Assembly (NCBI RefSeq): GCF_002201515.1
Contig: NZ_CP021421.1
Coordinates: forward strand, 682,001-746,000
Length of the DNA: 64,000 nt
Source of the DNA: Muribaculum intestinale
Lineage (GTDB): Bacteria; Bacteroidota; Bacteroidia; Bacteroidales; Muribaculaceae
Reading direction: 5' to 3'
Positions 1-9,297 of the stretch are shown here, piece after piece (the stretch's first letter is position 1; every line of letters starts with the position of its first letter). The notes under the pieces are model-generated. The model was not told where the DNA came from. It saw nothing but the letters and a program-made list of their open reading frames with translations, and did not search any database. The position numbers and the translations under genes are program-made.

Positions 1-1
1 G

Positions 2-925
2 CGAAAATGCCATGTAGTGGTTGACTCCACTGTAGAGGCTCTTATCGGAACGTTGCGCGACAATCCGCGCGGAGTGCTGATTTACAAGGATGAGATAGAC
101 AGCCTTCTTTCCAATTTCAACCGCTACAACGGTTCGGACGAGGGCTACTTTCTCAGTCTGTTCAGCGGTACGCCTTTCAAGTACAGCCGAAAGTCAAACA
201 ACGAGCATATCTTCCTCGCCAATCCCTATTGTTCTATTATTGGCACTACACAGCCTGGTCGTCTGGACGAACAGTTCGGCGGCAAGCGAATGATGAACGG
301 CTTTTCATCTCGATTCCTGAAAGTCTATCCCGAAATTGACAAGATGCCGTCGTGGAACGACACCGCCATGCCTGACAGCGTTCTTGAAGAATGGGAGCGA
401 ATTATCCGAAAGGTGGTAGCCGCTACTCCTTCAACAGACCAAGAGGGAAAAGCAACCTCAATAGAGCTACTGTTTTCCCAAGAGTCGAAGCTCCGCATAA
501 TTCAGTGGAAAGACGAGGTCAATAACAAGGCTTATGCTGAAACGGATTCGGATGCTGTAAGAGCGTTGTGCGGCAAACTGGAAACTTATCTCGTCCGCTT
601 CTGCCTGGTCATACAGATTATGCACTGTATCTGTGGAGAATCGGGCATGGATAAAATTGAACCGGGAACTGCCGAACTCGCCATCAGGCTCACCGAATAT
701 TTCAGAAACATGGAGAGCCGGATTGCACCGGAGATTGAAACCGGTATCCTTGACAACCGGTTCACCGAGTTACTCGGAAACCTCAGGGATTCGTTCACCA
801 CAGCCGAGGCAGTCAGGGAAGCCCTGCAACTCGGAATCTCGGAATCCTCGGTCAAAAGATTCCTGAGAGACGGAGGCCGAGGATTCGTGAAGAAAAAGTC
901 ACACGGTTGCTATCGCAAAATATGA
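2..925 (+). CDS. DUF3987 domain protein, C-terminal part (start outside window)
   Basis: The reading frame is open to the left edge, so only about the last 307 residues are present. A Walker B-like stretch (GVLIYKDEIDSLL) and the following sensor-like segment ending SIIGTTQPG match the DUF3987 family. These primase/helicase-associated ATPases sit beside mobilization genes in Bacteroidetes elements. The last about 60 residues look like a small winged-helix domain (TTAEAVREALQLGISESSVKRFL). Its likely role is in replication or DNA processing of the excised element; this is inferred from family context. The Walker A motif would lie upstream of the window. Confidence 0.8.
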   Translation, partial: RKCHVVVDSTVEALIGTLRDNPRGVLIYKDEIDSLLSNFNRYNGSDEGYFLSLFSGTPFKYSRKSNNEHIFLANPYCSIIGTTQPGRLDEQFGGKRMMNGFSSRFLKVYPEIDKMPSWNDTAMPDSVLEEWERIIRKVVAATPSTDQEGKATSIELLFSQESKLRIIQWKDEVNNKAYAETDSDAVRALCGKLETYLVRFCLVIQIMHCICGESGMDKIEPGTAELAIRLTEYFRNMESRIAPEIETGILDNRFTELLGNLRDSFTTAEAVREALQLGISESSVKRFLRDGGRGFVKKKSHGCYRKI

Positions 926-1485
926 CCCATGCGCTGACACTATGAACTTTTGACATTATGACATTTTCGACCGAGGTCGAACTGACTGAGATACCCCGGT
1001 TGCTCACGCCTGATTTGGAGTATAAACCTTGCTTTGCAAGATATGCCGATTGTGTCCACAACGGCTATCCCGCCTCCCCCGAGGTGAGGGTCAATCCCGC
1101 TCGAAACTCGCAGTCTTTTATCTAATGATACATTGTCCGTGAACGATGATAGACTGAAAAATGAATGATGAAAAACTGAAAATCTGCGGTTGATATATTA
1201 TCAAGCAACACATTTATCATGAACCGTGATACTTCGGTTAATCGGTCATCGTCACATTGGATAATCGATACATTGGATAATATGATAATGAGCCATTGGA
1301 CAATAAGTCATCGGGTAATGGAGCATTGGATAATCAGACAATCGAGACAACCAGATATTATATCATCAAGGTATCAGTTCATCAAATCATCAAGCAATCA
1401 GGATTCCAAGTCATATAGTCTTCATTGTATCAGATATTCAATCAACCAATCTATCAAACCATAATATCTTAAAAAGTTAATCTCT
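926..1485. other. Non-coding gap of the mobilization cassette, probable oriT region
   Basis: No convincing gene is seen in these 560 bp. The left half carries small palindromes (TTCGACC-GA-GGTCGAA near 966 and CTTGC-TTT-GCAAG near 1027). The right half is AT-rich and dominated by short words such as CATTGGATAAT and ATCATCAA. Its position directly upstream of the MobC and relaxase genes is where origins of transfer lie in Bacteroides mobilizable elements. The nick site itself cannot be identified by eye. Confidence 0.4.
1255..1334 (+). repeat. Four direct repeats of CATTGGAYAAT
   Basis: Copies start at 1255, 1271, 1294 (CATTGGACAAT) and 1324, so the spacing between starts grows as 16, 23 and 30 bp. 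Short direct repeats of this kind upstream of mobilization genes can be binding sites for a relaxosome or replication protein. The function is inferred only from position. Confidence 0.6.
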
Positions 1486-1866
1486 ATGTCGGATAAAAAA
1501 TCCATCACTATAAAAATACGTGTCGATTCGCAGACCCACGCAGAAATGCAGTCAAGAGCCGACCGATACACCGACGGTAATCTGAGTGCGTTTGTACGTT
1601 GTGCCACACTCAAATATGAAGAGCAGCCGATGGCTGACCGAGACAATCCCCGTATGATTGCTTTGATCAAGTCCGCTATCAAGCTCATCGAAAGAACCGG
1701 CACCAACACCAATCAGGTTGCAAAGCACATCAATGAGCAGCAGAAAATGAATCCTTACTCGTTGCGGGCGGCAGATCTTCTTCCCTTCGGTCAGTTTTGC
1801 GAGGGTACAGATAAAATCCAACAGATGCTGACATACCTCTATAACATGATAATATCAGGAAAATGA
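1486..1866 (+). CDS. mobC: MobC-like relaxosome accessory protein
   Basis: This 126-residue protein has an N-terminal ribbon-helix-helix-like segment (KSITIKIRVDSQTHAEMQSRA). A MobC-type stretch follows at about 60-95 (IERTGTNTNQVAKHIN), typical of plasmid mobilization proteins that bind oriT and help the relaxase load. Its stop codon overlaps the relaxase start by 4 bp (ATGA), so the two are translationally coupled. MobC-type naming follows family usage; BmgB is an equivalent name in Bacteroides elements. Confidence 0.8.
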   Translation: MSDKKSITIKIRVDSQTHAEMQSRADRYTDGNLSAFVRCATLKYEEQPMADRDNPRMIALIKSAIKLIERTGTNTNQVAKHINEQQKMNPYSLRAADLLPFGQFCEGTDKIQQMLTYLYNMIISGK

Positions 1867-3620
1867 TAGTCAAGAAGCTCAACGATGTGTCCGGCGGCGG
1901 TTTCCCCGGCGCTCGATATAACGAGAAAAAGATTGCTGATGGCGTGGCAACCCTTATGGCGATGGAGAACGTCAGCGAGGCGTTGCGTCACAATGTCGAG
2001 ACGCTGCACCGCTTCGGCCTTGATGCCTCGGCTGAAGTCGAAAGGTATATGAAAGAAAACTCTAAGACCTACGGCAATACAAAGACAACACGTTTCCAGT
2101 TCCACGTGTCGGCCTCCGTGAAAGGACGCGCCATGTCGCCGGAAGAACTTACCGACTTTGCGCGAGAGCTTATGGTGGGTATGGGATATGCCCGTCAGCC
2201 GTATTTTGTTTACGCCCACCATGATACCGGCAACAACCATGTGCATATTCTCTCGACGAGAATAAAGCCAAACGGTTATGCCATATCAGACCATCAGGAC
2301 AGGCGCAGGCTTAACGAGTGCGCCAACCGCATACTATCTCCTGACATCAAAAAAGATATTGACCGGATTCTCTGTTACGACTATGAAACGGAGGGTCAGT
2401 TTGCCAATATCGTCAAGACTCACGGCTACAAGATAGAGAAATCGCTCGACGGCTACCGACTGTTCAAGTGTGGAGGCGACGCCGGGAATATCGCTATCGG
2501 TGACATCCTCAATCGAATCACCAGGAACAGCCCCAATCGCAAAGACCGCGCTACACAGCTCCGCTCCATAATCCGGAAATACAAGAGCGAGATAGCCGAG
2601 GGAAAATGTCAAAGTGTCGATAATGTCAAAGTGTCAAAAGGTAAGAAGCGAAAGCCGGTAAAGGCAAAGCTGAACACCGACATCCGCAAAATACTTGACA
2701 ACCACGGCAAACCGTTGAGCGAGGAGAATTGTCAGCGCATACAGACTCTCATTGATGTTCTCAAGACAAAGTTTGGCATAGACATCAGTTTCCAGAAGGA
2801 CAAGGACGGCAGGGTAAGAGGATACAGTGTAATCGACCATGCTGAAAAGATAGCCTTCGACGGCAGCAAGGTGATGAAACTGTCGGAGCTGATAGACTTC
2901 GTCATCAAGCCACAAAGGAAACCATCACCGCTTGACGTGTACCGCGACCTGTTCACTGTCGAGGTGGGCAAAGGCAGCAGAGGGAACTATATGCTCATCA
3001 ATGTCAAAGACGGTCCGACGTACCGCAAGCCAATCTCACCGAGGCAGTACGCATGGTATAACGGCGTAAAGGATGACGAGCGCGAAGATGTAGGCCTGAC
3101 AATAGCGGCCACGATGTTCTCCGAGGAGATACTGACCGAATATCTCATGCGCTATCCGATACACAACCATCAAGAGAGAATAAAAGGCATGGCCGTTGTC
3201 AAACATAGAAACGGCAACTATTGCCTCCACCTGGCACTGACAGACGTCTATATGCCTTTGATCGAATTAACTCTGGAGGAGGAATCCAAGTTCCGTTCTC
3301 TCCATTCCGATGAACAGGCACGACAGGGTTTCCTGATGTCAATAGCCATGCTGCATCTTACTCGAAAGGATGCCGAGGCGGTTAAAGACAGGATAAAACA
3401 GAATACCCAATCCAAAGCCGGAGTCCGTATTCTCCCTTCCCGTCCACAGGACTACTCCCAGGAAATATCGGAGATTTTTACAGTCAATCTTGCCAACGCA
3501 CTCTCTTCCCTCAATGTCAGTTCCGGCTCCTCCGGCTACAAGCGCGAGCACGAAGTCGGCAACAGCTCCCGCTACGACGACATTGATGACCGTCAGTCCG
3601 GCACACGACTTACAATGTAA
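1863..3620 (+). CDS. Relaxase (MobA/VirD2-type mobilization nuclease)
   Basis: The N-terminal domain, about residues 1-180, carries the HUH-type metal-binding motif HHDTGNNHVHIL at about 119-130 and a conserved early Tyr (ARYNEKK, near 20) that is the likely DNA-nicking nucleophile. Relaxases of this family cut one strand at oriT and pilot it into the recipient through a conjugation apparatus supplied in trans; no mating-pore genes are seen here. The C-terminal 400 residues are less conserved and include a basic stretch near 255-270. Length (585 residues) is normal for Bacteroidetes relaxases, so the gene appears intact. Confidence 0.88.
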   Translation: MIVKKLNDVSGGGFPGARYNEKKIADGVATLMAMENVSEALRHNVETLHRFGLDASAEVERYMKENSKTYGNTKTTRFQFHVSASVKGRAMSPEELTDFARELMVGMGYARQPYFVYAHHDTGNNHVHILSTRIKPNGYAISDHQDRRRLNECANRILSPDIKKDIDRILCYDYETEGQFANIVKTHGYKIEKSLDGYRLFKCGGDAGNIAIGDILNRITRNSPNRKDRATQLRSIIRKYKSEIAEGKCQSVDNVKVSKGKKRKPVKAKLNTDIRKILDNHGKPLSEENCQRIQTLIDVLKTKFGIDISFQKDKDGRVRGYSVIDHAEKIAFDGSKVMKLSELIDFVIKPQRKPSPLDVYRDLFTVEVGKGSRGNYMLINVKDGPTYRKPISPRQYAWYNGVKDDEREDVGLTIAATMFSEEILTEYLMRYPIHNHQERIKGMAVVKHRNGNYCLHLALTDVYMPLIELTLEEESKFRSLHSDEQARQGFLMSIAMLHLTRKDAEAVKDRIKQNTQSKAGVRILPSRPQDYSQEISEIFTVNLANALSSLNVSSGSSGYKREHEVGNSSRYDDIDDRQSGTRLTM

Positions 3621-3625
3621 AATAA

Positions 3626-3666
3626 AATAGTGACTATCTCAGCGCACCACGCCGATAGTCACTATT
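3626..3666 (+). terminator. Stem-loop after the relaxase gene
   Basis: A perfect 13-bp inverted repeat (AATAGTGACTATC at 3626-3638, GATAGTCACTATT at 3654-3666) with a 15-base loop lies 5 bp after the relaxase stop and is followed by ATTTT. It probably ends the mob operon. The arm sequence also recurs as direct repeats downstream, so it may double as a protein-binding site. Confidence 0.6.
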
Positions 3667-3808
3667 ATTTTGCAGAGAATTTAATGTAGAATTTAATTGG
3701 GTTTAGAATTAAACGCTACTTTTTAATACAGTTTAATCAAGCCGATTTATCGTGGTTTATAGCGATTTAGATAGTGACTATTATAGTGACTACGCCCTGT
3801 GGTGACTA
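3627..3808 (+). repeat. ATAGTGACTA repeats beside the attachment-site copy
   Basis: ATAGTGACTA occurs at 3627-3636, 3771-3780 and 3783-3792, with a partial GGTGACTA at 3801-3808 and an inverted copy in the stem at 3654-3666. They sit 50-230 bp from the tRNA-like 13-mer at 3859, as expected for arm-type recombinase sites at an element end. No gene is seen from 3621 to 4193. Confidence 0.5.
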
Positions 3809-3858
3809 AAAGAAAAATCGCCAACTCTGTGAGAATTAGCGATTTAATCTTTGCTTGG

Positions 3859-3871
3859 GTGGTGCCACCAG
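3859..3871. repeat. attL-like copy of the tRNA-Phe 3' end
   Basis: GTGGTGCCACCAG is identical to 13356-13368, which covers the last bases of the tRNA-Phe gene. It lies between the mob cassette and the ATPase gene, where an island boundary is expected. Confidence 0.5.
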
Positions 3872-4176
3872 AATTGTTCTGAATATAGTATCAATTTGAT
3901 TATCAGATAATTACCGGCTATCTAAAGGAGAAAAACTCCGTTGACTACACTGCTATATTTTAGCGATTTGGGGCGTTTTGCTCCGGCAATCTAACACCTT
4001 CGCAACATCTTCCCTTATTCTAAAAGTTCTCTGTGATTGCAAAGTTACGAATTTATTTCCACTCCACCAAATATCAGGCTTGTGTTAATTCAATTTAACA
4101 AAGTGATTTATTTCAAAATCACAAAACAAAATAATTCAAAAACACAAAATAATTTGGTGGTGTCAGATTTAATCCC

Positions 4177-4185
4177 TAATTTTGT
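4177..4185 (+). promoter_or_regulatory. Promoter -7 box of the DUF4143 ATPase gene
   Basis: TAATTTTGT fits the Bacteroidetes TAnnTTTG box and ends 8 bp before the ATG at 4194, implying a leader of only a few bases. Confidence 0.5.
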
Positions 4186-4193
4186 AGGTGATT

Positions 4194-5492
4194 ATGAAAG
4201 AGATGAAGTATCTGAATAGAATTGCCGACAAGACTCTTGATTTGAGGCTTGAGGCTTTCGGCGCCGTACAGATAGCTGGACCCAAGTGGTGTGGCAAGAC
4301 AACTACTGCAGAACGTCGGGCGGGAAGTGTTATTAAGATGCAGGATCCTGACCGTCGGGCGGGATATTTGGCTGCCGCTCAAACAAAGCCATCGTTATTA
4401 CTCAAGGGTGCAACGCCTCGGCTTATTGATGAATGGCAGGTTGCCCCAGTAATATGGGATGCAGTTCGCCATGCGGTTGATGAACGCAGAGAGAAGGGAC
4501 AGTTTATTCTGACTGGTTCGACAGTAATAGATGATGAGGAAATAATGCACACGGGAACAGGTCGCATTACCAAAATGGCTATGTACCCTATGAGCCTGTT
4601 CGAGTCTCTTGAATCCAATGGCTCTATCTCTTTGGGGCGATTATTTAATGAGGCGGACTATGAGATTGATGGTGAAATTTCACAATTATCTATTGAGCAA
4701 CTGATTTTTGCTGCCTGCCGTGGCGGGTGGCCCGCTTCTCTCGATGAGATGAGCACCAAAGCTAAGTTACTGATTGCTAAAGACTATATTGATGTGATAT
4801 GTAATGAGGATATTTCAAGAGTTGATAAAACGCGAAGAAATCCTGCATTGGCAAGGCTCATTCTTCGATCCTACGCACGAAATATCTGTACTTTAGCAAA
4901 GAAAACCTCCATGCTTGCTGATGTATCTGAAGAAATGGAAGGAATATCCATGCCTACATTTGATGATTATGTATGTGCTTTGGAGAAGCTCTTTGTAATT
5001 GATGATATAGAGGCATGGTCCCCTGCTATTCGTTCCAAGACTGTTATCCGAACCGGCAAGAAACGTTGTTTTGTTGACCCCTCTATTGCGGTGGCCGCGT
5101 TAGGTGCGTCACCAGAAAGTCTGGAACTTGATTTGAACACCTTCGGATTCATATTCGAGTGTCTGTGTTTTCGTGACCTCCGAGCATATTCGCAGGCACT
5201 GGGTGGGCGATTGTCATATTACCATGACCGTCTTGGACTTGAAGCTGATGCCGTATTGCACCTTGATGACGGACGATATGCGTTAATCGAATGCAAACTT
5301 GGTAGTCGCGAGATTGAGGACGGGGCAAAGCACCTCATTGAAATCAAACATCTTATAACGGAAAAGAATATGGCGGAGAAGCAAATTAAACTTCGTGAAC
5401 CGGACTTGCTTATTGTCTTAACGGGCGGAGAAATGGCATATACACGCGAGGACGGTGTGAAAATAATACCAATCGGGTGCCTGAGAGATTAA
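4194..5492 (+). CDS. AAA_14/DUF4143 family ATP-binding protein
   Basis: Residues about 20-150 form a P-loop ATPase with Walker A GPKWCGKTT and a Walker B-like LIDEWQ. The C-terminal half has the DUF4143 features, including LIECKLGSREIEDG near 366, which resembles a PD-(D/E)xK nuclease-like core (E-x-K). The family is common in accessory DNA and its biochemical role is not settled. An upstream GTG at 4188 is possible, but the promoter box and ATG favour 4194. The gene is intact (432 residues) and lies just inside the left end of the island. Confidence 0.85.
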   Translation: MKEMKYLNRIADKTLDLRLEAFGAVQIAGPKWCGKTTTAERRAGSVIKMQDPDRRAGYLAAAQTKPSLLLKGATPRLIDEWQVAPVIWDAVRHAVDERREKGQFILTGSTVIDDEEIMHTGTGRITKMAMYPMSLFESLESNGSISLGRLFNEADYEIDGEISQLSIEQLIFAACRGGWPASLDEMSTKAKLLIAKDYIDVICNEDISRVDKTRRNPALARLILRSYARNICTLAKKTSMLADVSEEMEGISMPTFDDYVCALEKLFVIDDIEAWSPAIRSKTVIRTGKKRCFVDPSIAVAALGASPESLELDLNTFGFIFECLCFRDLRAYSQALGGRLSYYHDRLGLEADAVLHLDDGRYALIECKLGSREIEDGAKHLIEIKHLITEKNMAEKQIKLREPDLLIVLTGGEMAYTREDGVKIIPIGCLRD

Positions 5493-5586
5493 TTATTTAG
5501 GATTCAGTCAATATTGACCTATTCTTAATAATGATATAGATAAGTTAGAACGAGCGAAGAATCAAACAAAAAAGCAACTTAAAACT

Positions 5587-6672
5587 ATGAATAATCCTAT
5601 AGGATCACTATGGAATAAATGGGATCTACATCTTCATACTGATGCTTCTGACGGTAAGGGTTCCTGTCAGGATATATTGGATGAAGCTATAGCAAAAAAT
5701 ATAAAGTGTATCGCTATAACAGATCATCATACAGTTGATAATGTAGATATGATGAAAACGCTGGCGAAAGACGCCGGCGTAACAGTAATTTCCGGGGTTG
5801 AATTTAGGACTGAATATGGGAGGGCATCTGTCCATATGATAGGTCTTTTCCCTGATGAGTTCAATGGAATAACTCTTACATCAGAATTTTTAAAGGAAAA
5901 CGTTCTTAATCAATTGGGTATATCTCGCTCAAGAATAATACAAATTGGTCGAGAATCCCTCAAACAAGATGGATTGCCAGAGGCATCTTACTTTAAGGAT
6001 GGGATGTTTCGCGTACAGGTGAACTTTAAGGACGCAGCCAATCTAATCCATAAATATGGAGGAATCGTAACAGTTCATGCAGGTTCAAAGTCAAACAGTA
6101 TTGATGAAGAAATGAAGCATGAAGGTAAATCTAAAAAAAATGTTTCGATTGAAGATTCATTAGGCCCAGTAAAAGAAGAGCTTTTTAGGGATGGTTATAT
6201 TGATATTTGTGATTTAACGAAACCTAAGGAAGCTGGATTTTATCAAAAAACATTTAGGAAACCATCTATAACAACTTCCGATGCTCATGAAGTAAGCGAG
6301 GTCGGAACTAATGCATGCTGGATAAAAGCAGATTTGACATTTGAAGGATTGAGACAAATTCTTGCTGAACCGGAACGAATATCATTTGAAGAACCTGAAA
6401 TTTTAGCAAGAATAAAAAGAAATCCAGATAAATTTATTCGGTCTTTAGAGATTCGACGTATTTCGGGTGCCACTATGCCTGAAAAGTGGTTCGATAGTAT
6501 TAGAATTCAATTAAATCCAGGCTTAGTCGCAATTATTGGTAATAAGGGGAGCGGCAAGAGTGCCCTTACTGATATTATTGCGTTATGTGCTGACTCTACA
6601 AATCAGAACTGGGCATTTTTGACACCTGCAAAGTTCAGAATGCCAAAACCATACAATGTATCTAACATTTGA
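5587..6672 (+). pseudogene. PHP-SMC type ATPase (TrlF-like), truncated by IS21
   Basis: Residues 1-270 form a PHP-type phosphoesterase domain: WDLHLHT gives the first HxH pair, then DHHTVDN, HAG and TTSDAHEV follow. An ABC/SMC-type ATPase starts next, with Walker A GNKGSGKSA near residue 318. The protein breaks off at 361 residues inside the ATPase head; the coiled-coil, signature and Walker B parts are missing. The last residues (VSNI) come from the IS end. The architecture matches TrlF-family AAA-like ATPases, often found in defence-rich islands; the defensive role is inference. The missing half is not found on the other side of the IS. Confidence 0.75.
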
Positions 6673-6730
6673 AAAGGGACCCGGATAGCATTTGAAAAGG
6701 GGACCACCCGGGATGGGGATGCAAAGATAA

Positions 6731-7519
6731 TTATATTTGTTGAGTCATCATTTCCTGAGTTTCTTTCATGCGGTATGATTTGCCTGTCATGTTAAGCAGT
6801 ATAGCCTTGTGGGTCAGGCGGTCTACCATTGCGGTGACCAGTACTTTGTCGTCAATAATCTCGTTCCAGCGGTTGAAGGCGAGATTGGTTGTGACGACGG
6901 TCGTCTTCTTGTCGGTGCGGAGGGAGAGATGGTTAAAGAGCATCTCTGCGCCGGCCTTGTCGCAGGAGACGTATCCGAACTCATCACAGATGACCATGTC
7001 GTATCTCTCGAACTTGTTTTCCAGCGACCGGAGTGTCAAAGCGTTGCGGCACTCGCGTATCTGCGTGAGCAGTCTTGGCACGGATGTGAACAGCACCGAG
7101 TGTCCGGCATTACATGCGGCGATACCGAGAGCTGTCGCCAGATGAGTCTTGCCTGTTCCGGGATTGCCGTATAGAATGAGGTTGCGTCCGTTTTTGATGA
7201 AGTCGAGTGTCTCGAGTGTCGGGAGCGCTTTCCGGGCATCGGCGGGCAGAGCGTCGGTGTCGATTTCGTTAAGATAGCGAAGTTGCGGGAACCCTGCGTT
7301 TTTGATGCGGTGACGGCGCTGGTTTTCAGAGCGGTTCTCTTTTTCGCGCCGGAGCAGTTCGGCTGTAAACCGCCATAGGTTCCATTGTTCGTCGGCGCTC
7401 TGCTGTATAAGCAGGTCGATGTCGCGCCGCACAAGCGGGAGTTTAAGGTCGAAAGCGCATGAGCGAATGAGCTCCCGAAGTCCGTCACGGTCTGTTTCAT
7501 GTATGTCTGTCATTGTCAT
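6731..7519 (-). CDS. istB: IS21 helper ATPase IstB
   Basis: This 262-residue AAA+ protein has Walker A GNPGTGKTH near residue 117 and Walker B MVICDEFGY near 175, both diagnostic of IstB. IstB assembles on target DNA and activates the IstA transposase. It follows istA with a gap of 31 bp on the same strand, so they are co-transcribed. Length is normal for the family and no break is seen, so the element may still be active. Confidence 0.95.
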   Translation of the reverse strand: MTMTDIHETDRDGLRELIRSCAFDLKLPLVRRDIDLLIQQSADEQWNLWRFTAELLRREKENRSENQRRHRIKNAGFPQLRYLNEIDTDALPADARKALPTLETLDFIKNGRNLILYGNPGTGKTHLATALGIAACNAGHSVLFTSVPRLLTQIRECRNALTLRSLENKFERYDMVICDEFGYVSCDKAGAEMLFNHLSLRTDKKTTVVTTNLAFNRWNEIIDDKVLVTAMVDRLTHKAILLNMTGKSYRMKETQEMMTQQI

Positions 7520-7550
7520 TCAGTGTATTGGTTGTTTTTTGGGGGGGTAT

Positions 7551-9152
7551 TCAGTCTGCCTGCGATGCGCGGGTATATTCCATAAATGATGAAAGCATGT
7601 CAAGGGTATGGCTTGCCGAACTTTCTATTTCAGCCTGTTGCGGGTCGGGAACGTTCGTTGCCGCGATATCGGCGGTTGACTGCATATGTCCTTCCGCCGA
7701 GATCATCTGAGCCTGTATCTGTTCAGATGAGAGGCGCTGGAGCCCGCGGGACGAAAGACTTGTGGCGGCACGGACGATGTCAGTGTATGCCAGATTGTTG
7801 TCGCGGGTGAACACAAGCAGTTCTATGAAGCTTCGCGGAGACTCGCGGAAGTGTTCGCGGTAAAGCGCCGCCACCGACGGATGTACCTGTTGCAGAGCCA
7901 CAGACCGCCCCAGAGCGGCCGGTTTGCGCAGGAATGTACCCAGATAATGCATCAGGTCGATGACCCAGTCGCCGGAGCGTCGGCTTCGGGCATGATTGGC
8001 CACCTTGTCGCGTCCGTAAAGCACCACGATGCGCTCGGAATACAGCTTTACCGCCACCTGCGAGCCCACCAGACGGTCGGGCACAGAGTAGTGCACTCCG
8101 TCAACGGTTATCGTTGAATACTTTCCGACGCGGTACAGCCGCTGCTCGAAGCAGCCGATGTCACCGTGGTCCAACGGACGTAGCGCCGCCAGATCGGCCT
8201 GTATGCGCAGGCGTTTTTCTTCCGCCGACATGTTGGACGCCTCTGTGTTGAGCCTGTCGCAGACTGCCGCCAGATGCGTCTGCGCGGCATCCAGGGAGTC
8301 AAACCGGACCTCGAACGAGAATGCACGACGCCGGATATATTCCACCGAACGTTCCACCTTGCCTTTTTCCCATCCCGAGCGAGGGTTGCAGAAATGGGGT
8401 GTGAAACAGTAGTGTACCTCCATGCGCAGCAGCGCATCCGTGTGCTCGCGGTCGCGCCCGAGGAACTTCTTTACGGCGGTACGCATGTTGTCATAGGCCA
8501 TCACGCGCGGGGTGCCCCCCAACTCCCGGAAGCAGTTGCGGTGGGCTTCCATAAGAGCCAGGGTATCTTCGCGCGAAAACAGATATGCCTTGCGCATATT
8601 GCTGTGGTCGAGGGTGAATACCGCCATGTGAAGGCGAGTCCTGACTCCACCGATCCACAGGGTAAGCACGCCCCAGTCGAACTCGCAACGGAATCCAGGC
8701 TCATAGTCCTGACGGATATATGCCTTTGCAGGCTTTTCTTGCGACTTCGGCGCTGCCTCCAGCGCACGGACATACTGACATACTGTGGAATAGGCGATAC
8801 GCACGCCATCGTCCTGAAGACGTCGCCACATATCGAGCTTGCGCATCTGCTGCTTGTGCAATCCGGCAGCGACGTTCTCCCGGTTGCGGGCGATAAAACC
8901 ATCGATGCGACGGCGGACATCATCGGTCACAACACGCCTGACGCGTCCGCTGCTGTCATACTTCGGCCTGGTCAGCAGATAATCGTCAACCTCCCGCTCT
9001 GTCGGTGACGGGCCGGCCTCTCTCTCGAACTCGCGCAGATACTTGCGCACGGTCTTGCGGCTCATGCCGTTGCGGCGCGCTATCTCGCGGATGCTCATCC
9101 CCTCGCGGCGATGAGACAGAATAATGGATGTTTTTTCCTCCATGTGTAGCAT
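7551..9152 (-). CDS. istA: IS21 transposase IstA
   Basis: The N-terminus (MSIREIARRNGMSRKTVRKYLREFE) is a helix-turn-helix of the IS21 type. The integrase core has the acidic residues in CEFDWG, AYDNMR and GKVERSVEYIRR, forming the expected D-D-E set. The protein has 533 residues, a normal length, and starts about 115 bp inside the right terminal repeat. It would cut and join the element ends with the help of IstB. Confidence 0.95.
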   Translation of the reverse strand: MLHMEEKTSIILSHRREGMSIREIARRNGMSRKTVRKYLREFEREAGPSPTEREVDDYLLTRPKYDSSGRVRRVVTDDVRRRIDGFIARNRENVAAGLHKQQMRKLDMWRRLQDDGVRIAYSTVCQYVRALEAAPKSQEKPAKAYIRQDYEPGFRCEFDWGVLTLWIGGVRTRLHMAVFTLDHSNMRKAYLFSREDTLALMEAHRNCFRELGGTPRVMAYDNMRTAVKKFLGRDREHTDALLRMEVHYCFTPHFCNPRSGWEKGKVERSVEYIRRRAFSFEVRFDSLDAAQTHLAAVCDRLNTEASNMSAEEKRLRIQADLAALRPLDHGDIGCFEQRLYRVGKYSTITVDGVHYSVPDRLVGSQVAVKLYSERIVVLYGRDKVANHARSRRSGDWVIDLMHYLGTFLRKPAALGRSVALQQVHPSVAALYREHFRESPRSFIELLVFTRDNNLAYTDIVRAATSLSSRGLQRLSSEQIQAQMISAEGHMQSTADIAATNVPDPQQAEIESSASHTLDMLSSFMEYTRASQAD

Positions 9153-9297
9153 TTTGTGGAATCGTTGATGTCGTTCTTTCTAATCAACGATATCCGGTTG
9201 AACTTACCCATGGGGTGGGTCCCTTTTCAATTGCTCTACCTGGGTCCCTTTTCAAATGTTAGATGCAGCCATATATGGAGCCAGAACGCTTTTATAA

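Larger units (their letters stand above)
1..3871. mobile_element. Right part of a mobilizable integrative element
   Basis: This stretch holds the classic mobilization cassette of Bacteroidetes integrative elements: a DUF3987 primase/helicase-like protein, a long non-coding gap, a MobC-like relaxosome protein and a relaxase, all on the plus strand. It ends in a stem-loop and a set of short repeats just before a 13-bp copy of the tRNA-Phe 3' end (3859-3871), which I take as its right attachment site. The left part and any integrase lie outside the window. An alternative is that these genes and the island to 13368 form one element and the 13-bp match is internal. Confidence 0.55.
6657..9267 (-). 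mobile_element. IS21-family insertion sequence (2.6 kb)
   Basis: The ends are inverted repeats beginning TG: TGTATCTAACATTTGAAAAG at 6657 and, on the other strand from 9267, TGCATCTAACATTTGAAAAG. They share GGGACCC directly after this. A second internal copy of CATTTGAAAAGG or AATTGAAAAGG lies 30-35 bp inside each end, as is usual for IS21. The genes istA and istB lie on the minus strand. Flanks (left CCATACAA, right GCCATATA) show no clear target duplication, which points to a deletion next to the element after insertion. Confidence 0.9.

Noticed and set aside
1219..1464. Plus-strand frame of 81 codons in the mob gap
   Set aside because: Composed of the low-complexity repeats, no family likeness and no promoter or start context.
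4039..4047. Minus-strand TAACTTTGC box near the island's left end
   Set aside because: No minus-strand gene follows it; probably chance or a relic.
8274..9008. Long frame (244 codons) antisense to istA
   Set aside because: Shadow of the istA gene, whose motifs and length are fully normal.
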